Position numbers and translations under genes: made by a program. 36,914 nt of DNA. It comes from Actinomycetes bacterium. Its GTDB lineage: Bacteria > Actinomycetota > Actinomycetes > Propionibacteriales > Nocardioidaceae. Below the pieces are notes generated by a model. The model saw only the letters and a program-made list of their open reading frames with translations. It had not been told where the DNA came from and did no database searches. Below are positions 17,237-25,891 of the stretch, piece by piece (positions within the stretch are counted from its first letter, which is position 1; every line of letters starts with the position of its first letter). The stretch lies in NCBI GenBank assembly GCA_030432975.1, contig JAUILS010000009.1, positions 1 through 36,914 of the forward strand. The letters are read 5' to 3'.

Positions 17237-18580
17237 TCAGAGGCCGAGGTCGACCGGCGCCACGATGTCGCCGGCGATGAGCACCAGCCCCATGACGAGC
17301 AGCGCGACGCCGACGACGTAGGCGACCGGGAGCAGCTTGGCGACGTCGACGTAGCCGGGGTCGGGGCGGTGCCGGAGCCGGGCGATGCCGCGGCGGGCGG
17401 CTTCGTAGAGCGCGCCCGCGATGTGGCCGCCGTCGAGCGGCAGCAACGGGATGAAGTTGAACAGCCCGATGAAGAGGTTGAAGCCGGCCACGACCGTCAG
17501 CAGGGTGACCAGGGTGTCCTGGGCGTCGAGCTGGTCGCTCGCGGCGACCTCGCCGGCGATCCGAGCGCCCCCGACCACGCTGACCGGGCCGTAGTCGTCG
17601 CGCTCCTCGAGTCCGAGGGCGGCCATGCCGACGTGCCAGACCTTGACCGGGAGGGTGCCGAGCGCCTTGACCACGTCGACCGTGGCGGAGCCCATCCACT
17701 CGGCGGTGTAGAGGGGGCCGCCGACGTGCGGGCCGAGGTCGGTGGGCACCACCCCGAGGAACCCGACCTGCTCGAGCGTCTCGTCGGTGGTCGACGTCGG
17801 CCGGGCCGTGACGGTGGTGTTGGTCTCGACGGTGACCGGGGCGCCGTCGCGCTCGACGACGATGGTGGCGGCGCCGTCGGCGTTGCCGCGGATCAGCCCT
17901 TGGAGCTGCTCCCAGTCGGTGATCGTCGTGCCGTTGATGGAGACGAAGCGGTCGCCGACCTGGAGCCCGGCCTCCTTGGCGGGCGTGGCCGGGTCGCCGG
18001 CCTGACAGGCCTGGTCCTGGCGCTCGAAGGGTACGACGCAGTCGAGCACCTCGGTGACCACGGGGTCGATGTCGCGGTCGTTGTAGTTGCCGACGGTGGC
18101 GAAGATCCCCCAGAACAGGAAGAACGCGATGGCGATGTTGACCGTCGGGCCGCCGGCCATCACGATCACCTTCTTCCACCACGCGAGGCGGTAGAAGAGC
18201 CGGTTCGTGTCGGTGCCCTTGACGAACTCCCACTCCGCGGCGCGCGCGTCGGAGATCAGCTGGGTGAACAGGCCGGTGCTCGACCCGCGCACGGCCACCG
18301 TCTGCTCACCGTCGGCGCCGACCCGCACCTCCTCGCCGCCGGGGGCGGGCGGCAGCATGCCGACGATCTTGACGAAGCCGCCGAGGGGGAAGGCCTTCAG
18401 GCCGTACTCCGTCTCGCCGGCGCGCCTGCTCCAGACCGTGGGGCCGAACCCGATGAAGAACTGCGGGACCTTGGCCCCGAACTTCTTGGCCGGCACCATG
18501 TGGCCCACCTCGTGGAGGCCGATCGAGACCAGGATGGCCAGCACGAAGAAGAGGACGCCGAGGGCGTAGACGACCGTCAC
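17237..18580 (-). CDS. rip1: Site-2 intramembrane zinc metalloprotease (Rip1/RseP)
   Basis: A 447-residue membrane protease of the M50 family that cleaves membrane-bound substrates such as anti-sigma factors. The zinc motif is H23-E24-x2-H27 (HEVGH) in the first membrane segment, and the second metal-site motif is LPLDGGH with D383 in a C-terminal membrane segment. A PDZ domain lies at about 190-280 ([20 protein letters not shown]). The GTG start at 18580 overlaps the dxr stop (GTGA). Dxr-rip1-ispG order is conserved in actinobacteria including Mycobacterium tuberculosis; here the third gene is displaced. The function is well supported by motifs; the substrates in this organism are not known. 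Confidence 0.95.
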   Translation of the reverse strand: MTVVYALGVLFFVLAILVSIGLHEVGHMVPAKKFGAKVPQFFIGFGPTVWSRRAGETEYGLKAFPLGGFVKIVGMLPPAPGGEEVRVGADGEQTVAVRGSSTGLFTQLISDARAAEWEFVKGTDTNRLFYRLAWWKKVIVMAGGPTVNIAIAFFLFWGIFATVGNYNDRDIDPVVTEVLDCVVPFERQDQACQAGDPATPAKEAGLQVGDRFVSINGTTITDWEQLQGLIRGNADGAATIVVERDGAPVTVETNTTVTARPTSTTDETLEQVGFLGVVPTDLGPHVGGPLYTAEWMGSATVDVVKALGTLPVKVWHVGMAALGLEERDDYGPVSVVGGARIAGEVAASDQLDAQDTLVTLLTVVAGFNLFIGLFNFIPLLPLDGGHIAGALYEAARRGIARLRHRPDPGYVDVAKLLPVAYVVGVALLVMGLVLIAGDIVAPVDLGL

Positions 18581-19683
18581 GGCGATGCTTCCCCTTCGGT
18601 GACCAGACGGGCGGCCTCGTCGCGCGCCCACGCGTCCGCGGCCAGGACGCCGGCCACGGTGAGTTGCTGGTCCCAGGGTACGTCGTGCGCCCTCAGCACG
18701 CGGTCGATCGTGGGCACGATGTCGACGAACGACAGGTCGCCCGCCAGGAACGCCGCCACGCAGACCTCGTTGGCGGCGTTGTAGACCGCGGGGGCGGTGC
18801 CCCCCGTCTCCCCCGCCTGCCGGGCCAGCGCCACGGCGGGGAAGGCCTCGTCGTCGAGCGGGAAGAACTCCCAGGTCTCCGGTCGTGTCCAGTCGACGGG
18901 CGGCGCCGTGTCGGGCACCCGGTCGGGCCACGCCAGCGCGAGGGCGATCGGGATCAGCATGGTCGGCGGGCTCGCCTGCACCAGGGTCGAGCCGTCGGCG
19001 AACTCCACCATCGAGTGGACGACGGAGGTCGGGTGGACCACGACCTCGATCCGGTCGAAGGGCACCTCGAAGAGCAGGTGGGTCTCGATCACCTCGAGCC
19101 CCTTGTTGACCAGGGTGGCGGAGTTGACGGAGATCGTCGGGCCCATCGACCAGGTGGGATGGGCCAGGGCCTGCTCGGGCGTGACGTCGACCAGCTGGTC
19201 GCGGGTGCGGCCCCGGAACGGCCCGCCCGAGGCGGTCAGCACCAGCCGGCGTACCTCCGCGGCGGAGCCGCCGCGCAGGCACTGGGCGAGCGCGCTGTGC
19301 TCGGAGTCGACCGGCACGATCTGGCCCGGCTTGGCCGCATCGGTGACCAGCGGACCGCCGATGATCAGCGACTCCTTGTTGGCGAGGGCCAGGGTGTTGC
19401 CGGCCTCGAGGGCGGCCAGCGTCGGACGCAGCCCGATGGCGCCGGTGATGCCGTTGAGCACCACGTCGGCGGGCATCCCCGCCGCCTCGACGGAGGCGTC
19501 CTCGCCGAGGCCGGCGTACGCCGGGGACCACGCGGCGACCTGCTGGTCGAACAGGTCGGGGTTGCTGCCACCGGCGGTCAGCCCGACGACCCGGAACCGG
19601 TCGGGGTTGGCCCCGACCACCTCGAGGGCCTGGGTCCCGATCGACCCGGTGGAGCCCAGGATGACCACGTCGCGTCGCTGCAC
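18577..19683 (-). CDS. dxr: 1-deoxy-D-xylulose 5-phosphate reductoisomerase (Dxr/IspC)
   Basis: A 368-residue NADPH-dependent enzyme that makes 2-C-methyl-D-erythritol 4-phosphate, the second step of the MEP isoprenoid pathway. Motifs include the nucleotide-binding GSTGSIG (10-16), [12 protein letters not shown] (99-110), the metal-binding PVDSEHS (124-130), ASGGPFRG (151-158) and [14 protein letters not shown] (187-200). The GTG at 19683 gives the canonical N-terminus ([15 protein letters not shown]); the open frame extends much further upstream but contains the 19723-19791 repeat and no family similarity. It is the first gene of a two-gene unit with rip1, coupled by GTGA. Length is slightly shorter than the usual 385-400. 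Confidence 0.95.
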   Translation of the reverse strand: MQRRDVVILGSTGSIGTQALEVVGANPDRFRVVGLTAGGSNPDLFDQQVAAWSPAYAGLGEDASVEAAGMPADVVLNGITGAIGLRPTLAALEAGNTLALANKESLIIGGPLVTDAAKPGQIVPVDSEHSALAQCLRGGSAAEVRRLVLTASGGPFRGRTRDQLVDVTPEQALAHPTWSMGPTISVNSATLVNKGLEVIETHLLFEVPFDRIEVVVHPTSVVHSMVEFADGSTLVQASPPTMLIPIALALAWPDRVPDTAPPVDWTRPETWEFFPLDDEAFPAVALARQAGETGGTAPAVYNAANEVCVAAFLAGDLSFVDIVPTIDRVLRAHDVPWDQQLTVAGVLAADAWARDEAARLVTEGEASP

Positions 19684-19857
19684 CCCGCCATCCTGACAGG
19701 CGGGGTCGGAGTCGGCGTGGAAGGCTCCTCCGAGGAGCGCTCCGCACCCCACGACCCCCGTTTCGGGTGCGAAACGCTCCTCGGAGGAGCCAACTCGGCG
19801 AAGTATCGTCGTGGCGCGCCGCCGGCGGACCCGGGGCACCCTCACCAGGAGATCGCG
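19684..19857. other. 174-bp divergent intergenic region between dxr and the TPR gene
   Basis: This region should hold the promoters of both dxr and the TPR protein gene. Its central 69 bases are a strong inverted repeat (separate entry). An AGGAGA ribosome binding site lies just before the TPR ATG at 19858. I see no convincing -35/-10 pair and no small gene. Confidence 0.6.
19723..19791. repeat. Inverted repeat with 28-bp arms in a divergent promoter region
   Basis: Arms 19723-19750 and 19764-19791 are complementary at 25 of 28 positions, with the outer 17 bp perfect (GGCTCCTCCGAGGAGCG at 19723-19739) and a 7-bp inner block (19743-19749 with 19765-19771), around a 13-base loop. Each outer arm is itself nearly palindromic (GCTCCTC-SGAGGAGC), so cruciform or alternative folds are possible. 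Because both neighbours are transcribed away from it, it is not a normal terminator. Confidence 0.85.
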
Positions 19858-20907
19858 ATGACGGACTCGGAGAGCGCGGCTCTCGCGCGGGCCCATGCCC
19901 TGATGGAGCTGCGTCGGTACGCCGAGGCGGAGCGCACGCTGCGCGCCCATCTCGCCGGCCACCCCGAGTCGGTGGGCTGCCTGACGGTGCTGGCGTGGGC
20001 GCTGTCGGGCCTGGACCGCCACGCCGAGGCCGTCGACGCCGCCCGTCGAGCGCTGTCCCTGGCGCCGCAGGACCTGGACGCTCTGGTGGCGCTGGCGGTC
20101 CTGTCGAGCGGCGCGGGGGATCCCGAGGGCGGCGTCCGGGCCGGCGTCGCCGCGGTGCGCGAGGACCCCGACGCGTCGCAGGCGCAGTATGCGCTCGCGC
20201 GCGCCCTCCTGGGCCTCCGCCGGCCGCGCGTGCGCGACGCGCTGTTCCACGTCCACGAGGCTCTCCGGCTGGCGCCGCACGACCCCGACCTCCACCACCT
20301 GCGAGGGGTCTGCCTGGAGAACCTCACCCTGACCGTCGACGCCCGCGAGGCCTACCACGACGCGCTGCGCATCGACCCCGAGCACGCCCACGCGATGGCC
20401 AGCCTCGCCAGCCTCGACCTGGACGAGCACCGCCTCCGCCGGGCCACGCGCGGGCTGGCCCAGGCCCTCCGGATCGTGCCCGACGACGGGCATGTCCACG
20501 CGCACCTGGCCACCCTGACCTCGGGCCTGATGGTGCGTCTGTCCGTGCTCGTGGGGGCGGCTGCCGTGGTGATGTCCGTCCTGGTGCTTGCGGAGCCGTC
20601 GTGGGTGGCCCGAGCCGCCGTGGGGACCGGTCTCCTGGCCACCTGCGTCGCCGTGGTCGTGGCCCTCGGCCGGCACCTACCCCGCGCTTTGCGGCGCCCC
20701 ACCCCGAGCCTGCTTCGCACGCTCCCGAGGGTTCAGCTCGCGCAGCTGGCCCTGATGCTGCTCGTGGTAGTGGCGATCCTCGGCATGGCGTACGGCTCCC
20801 CCGGGGTCGCGGATGGCGCGGCGCGCGGCCTGCTGATGCTGCTGCTCGTGGCGCTCGGTCTCACCGTGGTCGGAAGCCTGGTCTGGGGGATCGTCGGGAA
20901 GGACTGA
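19858..20907 (+). CDS. TPR-repeat protein with four C-terminal membrane segments, function unknown
   Basis: A 349-residue protein. Residues 1-215 form about six tetratricopeptide repeats, visible from the recurring pattern of A-x-x-A and LxP-x-D (for example [50 protein letters not shown]). Residues 227-245, 251-271, 293-311 and 322-345 are strongly hydrophobic and are predicted membrane spans. The N-terminus would be cytoplasmic, so the repeats probably hold partners at the inner face of the membrane. A ribosome binding site (AGGAGA) lies 8 bases before the ATG. It is divergent from dxr and convergent with the acyl-CoA synthetase gene. The family and function are not recognised. Confidence 0.85.
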   Translation: MTDSESAALARAHALMELRRYAEAERTLRAHLAGHPESVGCLTVLAWALSGLDRHAEAVDAARRALSLAPQDLDALVALAVLSSGAGDPEGGVRAGVAAVREDPDASQAQYALARALLGLRRPRVRDALFHVHEALRLAPHDPDLHHLRGVCLENLTLTVDAREAYHDALRIDPEHAHAMASLASLDLDEHRLRRATRGLAQALRIVPDDGHVHAHLATLTSGLMVRLSVLVGAAAVVMSVLVLAEPSWVARAAVGTGLLATCVAVVVALGRHLPRALRRPTPSLLRTLPRVQLAQLALMLLVVVAILGMAYGSPGVADGAARGLLMLLLVALGLTVVGSLVWGIVGKD

Positions 20908-20913
20908 CCCGCC

Positions 20914-20932
20914 GGCGGCGAGGCGCGCCGCC
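20914..20932. terminator. GC-rich hairpin between convergent TPR and acyl-CoA synthetase genes
   Basis: GGCGGCG (20914-20920) pairs with CGCCGCC (20926-20932) around a 5-base loop. It lies in the 31-base gap between two convergent stop codons and could act as a bidirectional transcription stop. There is no T-tract on either side. Confidence 0.5.
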
Positions 20933-20938
20933 CGCGGG

Positions 20939-22828
20939 CTACTCCCCCGGCCGCAGCACCGGCCGCAGCCGATCGAGCACGCCCTCGTCCTCGATCGTGG
21001 AGGGCACCGGGCTCTGCTTGCCGTCGGCGATCTCGCGCATCGTCTTGCGCAGGATCTTGCCGGATCGGGTCTTGGGCAGCCCGCCGACGACGGTGACCTC
21101 GCGGAACGCCGCGACGGCGCCGATCTCGTTGCGCACCATCGCGACGAGCTCGTCGCGGATGTCGTCGGGGTCGGCCTCGACGCCGGCCTTGAGCACCACG
21201 AAGCCGCGCGGCAGCTGCCCCTTGAGCGTGTCGGCGACGCCGATCACCGCGCACTCAGCGACCGCCGGGTGCTGGGAGATCACGGCCTCCATCGACCCGG
21301 TCGACAGCCGGTGGCCGGCGACGTTGATGACGTCGTCGGTGCGGCCCATGACATAGAGGTAGCCGTCAGCGTCGACGTAGCCGCCGTCGCCGGAGAGGTA
21401 GTAGCCGTCGAACGCCGAGAGGTACGACGCGACGTAGCGCTGGTCGTCGCCCCACAGCGTCGGCAGGGTGCCGGGCGGCAGCGGGAGCCGGATGCAGATC
21501 GCGCCCTCGGTGTCGGGACCGACCTGCTGGCCGCGCTCGTCGAGCACCTGCACGGCATAGCCGGGCACCGGCACCGACGGCGAGCCGGGCTTGATCTCCA
21601 TCGGCTCCAGGCCGCGCAGGTTGGCGGCGATCGGCCAGCCGGTCTCGGTCTGCCACCAGTTGTCGACGACCGGGACGCCGAGCTTGTCGGTGGCCCAGTG
21701 GTAGGTGTCGGGGTCCAGCCGCTCCCCCGCGAGGAACAGCGTCTCCAGCGACGAGACGTCGTAGTCCGCCAGCAGGGAGGCCTCCGGGTCCTCCTTCTTG
21801 ATCGCCCGGAAGGCCGTCGGGGCGGTGAAGAGCCCCTTGACGCCGTACTCCGCGATCACCCGCCAGAACGCCCCGGCGTCGGGCGTCCCGACCGGCTTGC
21901 CTTCATAGAGCATCGTCGTCGCGCCGTTGATGAGCGGGCTGTAGACGATGTAGGAGTGGCCGACCACCCAGCCCACGTCGGAGGCCGCCCACCACACGTC
22001 GCCCTCGCCGCAGCCGTAGATGTGGGGCAGCGACCAGGCCATCGCGACGGCGTGGCCGCCGTTGTCACGCACGATGCCCTTGGGCTTCCCGGTGGTGCCG
22101 GACGTGTAGAGGATGTAGAGCGGGTCGGTGGCCGCCACCTCGACGCACTCGGCGGGGTCGGTGCGACCCGCGCGCATGGCGACGTCCCAGTCGACGTCGC
22201 GGCCCTCGATCATGCTGGCCTCGACCTCGGGGCGCTGCTTCAGCACGACGGCGCTCGGCTGGTGCTCCGCGAGCTCGAGGGCCTTGTCGAGGAAGGGCTT
22301 GTACTCGATCACCCGGCTGGGCTCGATGCCGCAGCTGGCCGAGACCACGACGGTCGGCCGCGCGTCGTCGATGCGGACCGCGAGCTCGTGGGGGGCGAAG
22401 CCGCCGAAGACGACGGAGTGGACGGCGCCGATGCGCGCGCAGCCGAGCATGGCCACGACCGCCTCGGGGATCATCGGCATGTAGATGACGACCCGGTCGC
22501 CCTTGCCGACGCCCAGGGTGCGCAGCACGCCCGCGAACGCGGCGACCTCCTCGAGGAGCTGGGCGTAGGTGTAGGACTTCTTCACGCCCGTGACGGCCGA
22601 GTCGTAGATCAGCGCCGTACGGTCGGCGGCGCCCTTCGCGACGTGCCGGTCCAGCGCGTTGAAACAGGTGTTGAGCGTGGCGTCGGGGAACCACCGGTAG
22701 AACGGCGGGTTGCTGTCGTCGAGCACCCGCTCGGGCTTCTTGATCCAGTCGACCAGCCCCGCCGCCTCGCCCCAGAAACCCTCGGGGTCGTCGATGGACC
22801 GGTCGTACGTCGCGCGGTAGTCACCCAT
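20939..22828 (-). CDS. Propionyl-CoA synthetase-like acyl-CoA synthetase (PrpE/AcsA family)
   Basis: A 629-residue AMP-forming acyl-CoA synthetase, most like PrpE, which activates propionate (or acetate) to the CoA thioester. The ATP motif YTSGTTGKPKG is at 241-251, the adenylate motif is DNWWQTETGWP, and the catalytic lysine is K591 in TRSGKILRKTMREIADG; the last string is typical of the PrpE branch. The N-terminal ACS-type stretch includes FNALDRH. The ATG at 22828 has no ribosome binding site, and CACAGT lies 6 nt upstream, so the mRNA may be leaderless. It sits between unrelated genes. Acetyl-CoA synthetase is the main alternative; substrate preference cannot be decided by eye. Confidence 0.88.
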   Translation of the reverse strand: MGDYRATYDRSIDDPEGFWGEAAGLVDWIKKPERVLDDSNPPFYRWFPDATLNTCFNALDRHVAKGAADRTALIYDSAVTGVKKSYTYAQLLEEVAAFAGVLRTLGVGKGDRVVIYMPMIPEAVVAMLGCARIGAVHSVVFGGFAPHELAVRIDDARPTVVVSASCGIEPSRVIEYKPFLDKALELAEHQPSAVVLKQRPEVEASMIEGRDVDWDVAMRAGRTDPAECVEVAATDPLYILYTSGTTGKPKGIVRDNGGHAVAMAWSLPHIYGCGEGDVWWAASDVGWVVGHSYIVYSPLINGATTMLYEGKPVGTPDAGAFWRVIAEYGVKGLFTAPTAFRAIKKEDPEASLLADYDVSSLETLFLAGERLDPDTYHWATDKLGVPVVDNWWQTETGWPIAANLRGLEPMEIKPGSPSVPVPGYAVQVLDERGQQVGPDTEGAICIRLPLPPGTLPTLWGDDQRYVASYLSAFDGYYLSGDGGYVDADGYLYVMGRTDDVINVAGHRLSTGSMEAVISQHPAVAECAVIGVADTLKGQLPRGFVVLKAGVEADPDDIRDELVAMVRNEIGAVAAFREVTVVGGLPKTRSGKILRKTMREIADGKQSPVPSTIEDEGVLDRLRPVLRPGE

Positions 22829-23065
22829 GGGGCCACTGTGCCGCCCGTCACGGTACGCCGTCCACGACGCGTCCCGCTCCGCGCGACCAATGGCGCCGTG
22901 ACCGCGCCGAGCGGTCACCGGCCGAGCGCCGGCCCGTGGCCGGGCGTTGGCCAAATTGTTGCCCACCCCCTCTGATGCGGCGCGATTCCTTTCGCTACGT
23001 TGCGAGAGGACGACAGTTCTCGTCGCCCACGGCTTGGGACGAAGATCCCGGAAAGCGGGTGTGAC
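22829..23065. other. 237-bp divergent region between acyl-CoA synthetase and polyamine importer genes
   Basis: No gene is seen. It contains the inverted repeat at 22898-22918 (separate entry) and a TANNNT hexamer (TACGTT, 22996-23001) that could be a -10 box for the importer operon, giving a leader of about 58 nt. A convincing -35 box is not visible. Confidence 0.5.
22898..22918. promoter_or_regulatory. Operator-like inverted repeat GTGACCGC-N5-GCGGTCAC
   Basis: Perfect 8-base arms (22898-22905 and 22911-22918) separated by 5 bases, 70 bases upstream of the acyl-CoA synthetase start and about 150 bases upstream of the importer start. The size and symmetry suit a dimeric regulator, but no regulator gene lies alongside. 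It could control either gene. Confidence 0.45.
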
Positions 23066-24199
23066 ATGAAGACTCTCCGGCTGGCGACCCTCGCGACGGC
23101 GGCGGCGGCCACGGTGCTCGCGCTTGCCTCGTGCGCGCCACCAGAAGACAACGCCGACGAGACGCCCTCGTCCAGCGAGGGGGTCGACGCCGCCACCGCG
23201 ACGTCGGCGGCGGACTTCGGCGGGATGGACGGGCTCATCGAGGCCGCCCAGGAGGAGGGCCAGCTCAACGTCATCGCCCTGCCCCCCGACTGGGCCAACT
23301 ACGGAGAGATCATCGACACCTTCGCCGAGAAGTACGGCATCGAGGTCAACTCCGCCCAGCCGACGGCGGCCAGCCAGGACGAGATCAACGCGGCCAACCA
23401 GCTCAAGGGCACCGACCGCGCCCCCGACGTGTTCGACCTGGGGCAGGCGGTCGCGCTGGCCAACACCGACCTCTACGCGCCCTACCAGGTCGAGACCTGG
23501 GAGGAGATCCCCGAGGACTTCAAGGAGCCGACCGGCCTGTGGGTCAACGACTACGGCGGCTACATGTCGATCGGCTACGACTCCAAGGTCGTCCCCGACA
23601 TCACCTCGGTCGACGACCTGCTCAAGCCGGAGTTCAAGGGCAAGGTGGCCCTGAACGGCGATCCCACCCAGGCCGGCGCGGCGTTCAGCGGCGTGATGAT
23701 GGCGGCCCTCGCCAACGGTGGCGGCCCCAACGACATCGCTCCGGGCGTCGACTTCTTCAGCGACCTCAAGAAGGCCGGCAACTTCATCCCGGTCGACCCC
23801 GACAGCGCCACCATCGAGTCCGGGCAGACCCCGGTCGTCATCGACTGGGACTACCTCGGCGCGGCGGCGGCCAAGAACGTGCCGACCTGGAAGACCGTGG
23901 TCCCCTCCGGCTATGTGATCGCCGGCTACTACTACCAGGCGATCAACGTCGACGCCCCTCACCCGGCGGCCGCTCGCCTCTGGCAGGAGTTCCTCTACAG
24001 CGACGAGGGCCAGAACCTCTGGCTCAAGGGCGGCGCCCGCCCGGTGCGAGGACCGGCGATGGCGGCGGCCGGCACGATCGACGACGCGCTGTGGAGCGCG
24101 CTGCCCGTCGTCGACGGCAACCCCGTGATCCCCAACGTCGAGCAGACCGAGGCCGCGGCGGCGTACCTCGCCGACAACTGGGCGAAGGCCGTCGGCTGA
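23066..24199 (+). CDS. Substrate-binding lipoprotein of a polyamine-type ABC importer
   Basis: A 377-residue extracellular solute-binding lipoprotein. The signal peptide ends in the lipobox LASC with lipidated C23, followed by a Pro/Glu/Ser-rich linker. The mature part fits the PotD/AfuA-like fold, with LNVIALPPDWANYGEIIDTF, YGIEVNSAQPTAASQDEINA, YGGYMSIGYDSKVVPD and INVDAPHPAAARLWQEFLYS. Polyamine or GABA is inferred as ligand from PotA/B/C-like subunits downstream and the agmatine-to-GABA genes nearby; iron or aminoethylphosphonate receptors have the same fold. The ATG at 23066 gives a normal signal peptide; an upstream in-frame start at 23000 would add 22 charged residues. Confidence 0.88.
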   Translation: MKTLRLATLATAAAATVLALASCAPPEDNADETPSSSEGVDAATATSAADFGGMDGLIEAAQEEGQLNVIALPPDWANYGEIIDTFAEKYGIEVNSAQPTAASQDEINAANQLKGTDRAPDVFDLGQAVALANTDLYAPYQVETWEEIPEDFKEPTGLWVNDYGGYMSIGYDSKVVPDITSVDDLLKPEFKGKVALNGDPTQAGAAFSGVMMAALANGGGPNDIAPGVDFFSDLKKAGNFIPVDPDSATIESGQTPVVIDWDYLGAAAAKNVPTWKTVVPSGYVIAGYYYQAINVDAPHPAAARLWQEFLYSDEGQNLWLKGGARPVRGPAMAAAGTIDDALWSALPVVDGNPVIPNVEQTEAAAAYLADNWAKAVG

Positions 24200-24203
24200 C
24201 CCC

Positions 24204-25097
24204 GTGGCCCTGACCGCGACGGGGAGCGACACCCCGACCAGGACGGGCCGGCGCCTGAGCGTCGGCCCGTCCCTGGCGCTGCTGCCGTTCCTCGTGTTCG
24301 TGGGGATCTTCCTGATCATCCCCACGGTCACGGTGATCGTGCAGGGCTTCCTGGAGAACGGCCGGTTCTCCCTGAGCAACATCGAGACACTGTTCACCGG
24401 CACGGTGATGCGGGCGCTCTGGAAGAGCGTCGTGCTCTCCGCGAGCACCGCGCTGATCGGCGCCGTGATCGGCGCGATCGCCAGCTATCTCGTCGTGTCC
24501 GGCAACCCCGACGGGCTGCTCCGCCGGGGGGCGGTGTCGCTGAGCGGCGTCCTGGCGCAGTTCGGCGGCGTGACGCTCGCGTTCGCCTGGATCACCACCG
24601 TGGGGCTCGGGGGGATGCTGCAGCGGGCGCTCGAGGCCGCCTTCGGGTACGACGTCTTCGGCGGCTCCGGCTGGCTCTACGACATGCCGGGGCTGATCCT
24701 GGTCTACAGCTACTTCCAGATCCCGCTGATGGTGATCGTCTTCCTGCCGGCCCTCAACGGGCTGCGCCCCCAGTGGCGCGAGGCCGCCACCAACCTCGGG
24801 GCGAGCACCTGGCAGTTCTGGAAGGAGGTCGGCATCCCGGTGCTGACCCCGCCGTTCCTCGCCTCCGCCCTGCTGCTGTTCGCCAACGCCTTCGCGGCCT
24901 ACGCCACGGCCGCGATCCTGGTGAGCCAGGGCCAGATCATCCTGCCGCTGATGATCCGCGCCGCCCTCACCAGCGAGGTCGTGCTCGGCCAGCAGAACCT
25001 CGCGTTCGCGCTGGCGCTCGAGATGGTCGTCGTGGTGGCGGTCGTGATGTGGGTCTACAACTGGTACCTCAAGCGGGCCGCGAGGTGGCTCCAGTGA
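24204..25097 (+). CDS. ABC importer permease, PotB-like
   Basis: A 297-residue inner-membrane permease with about six hydrophobic segments. The first is ALLPFLVFVGIFLIIPTVTV (about 29-48). The conserved EAA loop that contacts the ATPase is EAATNLGASTWQFWKEVGIP. The GTG start at 24204 follows the binding-protein stop by 4 bases. The stop overlaps the next permease start (GTGA), so the subunits are made in a fixed ratio. With its neighbour it forms a heterodimeric channel of the spermidine/putrescine type. Confidence 0.92.
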   Translation: MALTATGSDTPTRTGRRLSVGPSLALLPFLVFVGIFLIIPTVTVIVQGFLENGRFSLSNIETLFTGTVMRALWKSVVLSASTALIGAVIGAIASYLVVSGNPDGLLRRGAVSLSGVLAQFGGVTLAFAWITTVGLGGMLQRALEAAFGYDVFGGSGWLYDMPGLILVYSYFQIPLMVIVFLPALNGLRPQWREAATNLGASTWQFWKEVGIPVLTPPFLASALLLFANAFAAYATAAILVSQGQIILPLMIRAALTSEVVLGQQNLAFALALEMVVVVAVVMWVYNWYLKRAARWLQ

Positions 25098-25891
25098 CCG
25101 GGTCCCCCTCCGTCGGCTTCCGCGTCTTCCGGGCGGTGTTCCTGCTCGCCTGCGTCGCATTCTTCGCGCTCCCCCTCGTCGCGATGCTCGACTTCAGCAC
25201 CAAGATCCCGGCCACCGGCGAGCGGACCTTCGCCGACTGGCAGGCGCTGGTCACCAACGACTCGCTCCGCGAGTCGATCATCGTCTCGGTCGAGCTGGCC
25301 GTGCTCACCGTGGCCGGCATGGTGCTGCTGCTGGTGCCGACGATGATCTGGGTCCGGCTGCGGGTGCCGCGCGCGACCCGGCTGGTGGAGTTCCTCTGCC
25401 TGCTCCCGCTGACCATCCCCGCCCTGGTGATCGTGGTGGGCATCAAGAACGTCATGGCGTGGGTCAACTACTACATCGGCGACACCCCGCTGGCGCTCAC
25501 CTTCCCCTACATCATCCTGGTGCTGCCCTTCTCCTACCGCGCGATCGACTCGGCGCTGTCGGCGATCGACGTCAAGACGCTGTCGGAGGCCGCGCGGTCG
25601 CTCGGGGCCGGGTGGCCGACCGTCTTCGTCCGGATCGTGCTCCCCAACATCGTCGGCGGCGTGCTGGGTGCGGCCACCATCACGGTGGCGCTGGTGCTCG
25701 GCGAGTTCACCTTCGGGTCGCTGCTGAACTACCAGACGATGCCCGTCGAGATCGCGGCGATCTACAAGGTCCAGGCACGCGCGGCCGTGGCGGCGGCGCT
25801 CGCCTCCATCATCCTCATCGCGGTGCTGCTGATGCTGCTCTCCTACGTCAGCCGCGACCGTCGTACCAGGGAAGGAAGGGCCACCGCGTGA
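25094..25891 (+). CDS. ABC importer permease, PotC-like
   Basis: A 265-residue permease with about six membrane segments, the first at about 13-31 (FLLACVAFFALPLVAMLDF). The EAA loop reads EAARSLGAGWPTVFVRIVLP. The GTG at 25094 overlaps the preceding stop, and its own stop overlaps the GTG of the ATPase gene. It is shorter than many PotC proteins but has all expected segments. It is the second half of the importer channel. Confidence 0.92.
   Translation: MTGSPSVGFRVFRAVFLLACVAFFALPLVAMLDFSTKIPATGERTFADWQALVTNDSLRESIIVSVELAVLTVAGMVLLLVPTMIWVRLRVPRATRLVEFLCLLPLTIPALVIVVGIKNVMAWVNYYIGDTPLALTFPYIILVLPFSYRAIDSALSAIDVKTLSEAARSLGAGWPTVFVRIVLPNIVGGVLGAATITVALVLGEFTFGSLLNYQTMPVEIAAIYKVQARAAVAAALASIILIAVLLMLLSYVSRDRRTREGRATA

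Noticed and set aside
19723-19791. Transcription terminator
   Set aside because: Both flanking genes are transcribed away from this site, so no transcript of known genes would end here. It is kept as an unexplained inverted repeat.
19684-20676. A much longer dxr reading frame beginning upstream of 19683
   Set aside because: The extension crosses the inverted repeat and the antisense strand of the TPR gene. The GTG at 19683 gives the standard Dxr N-terminus.
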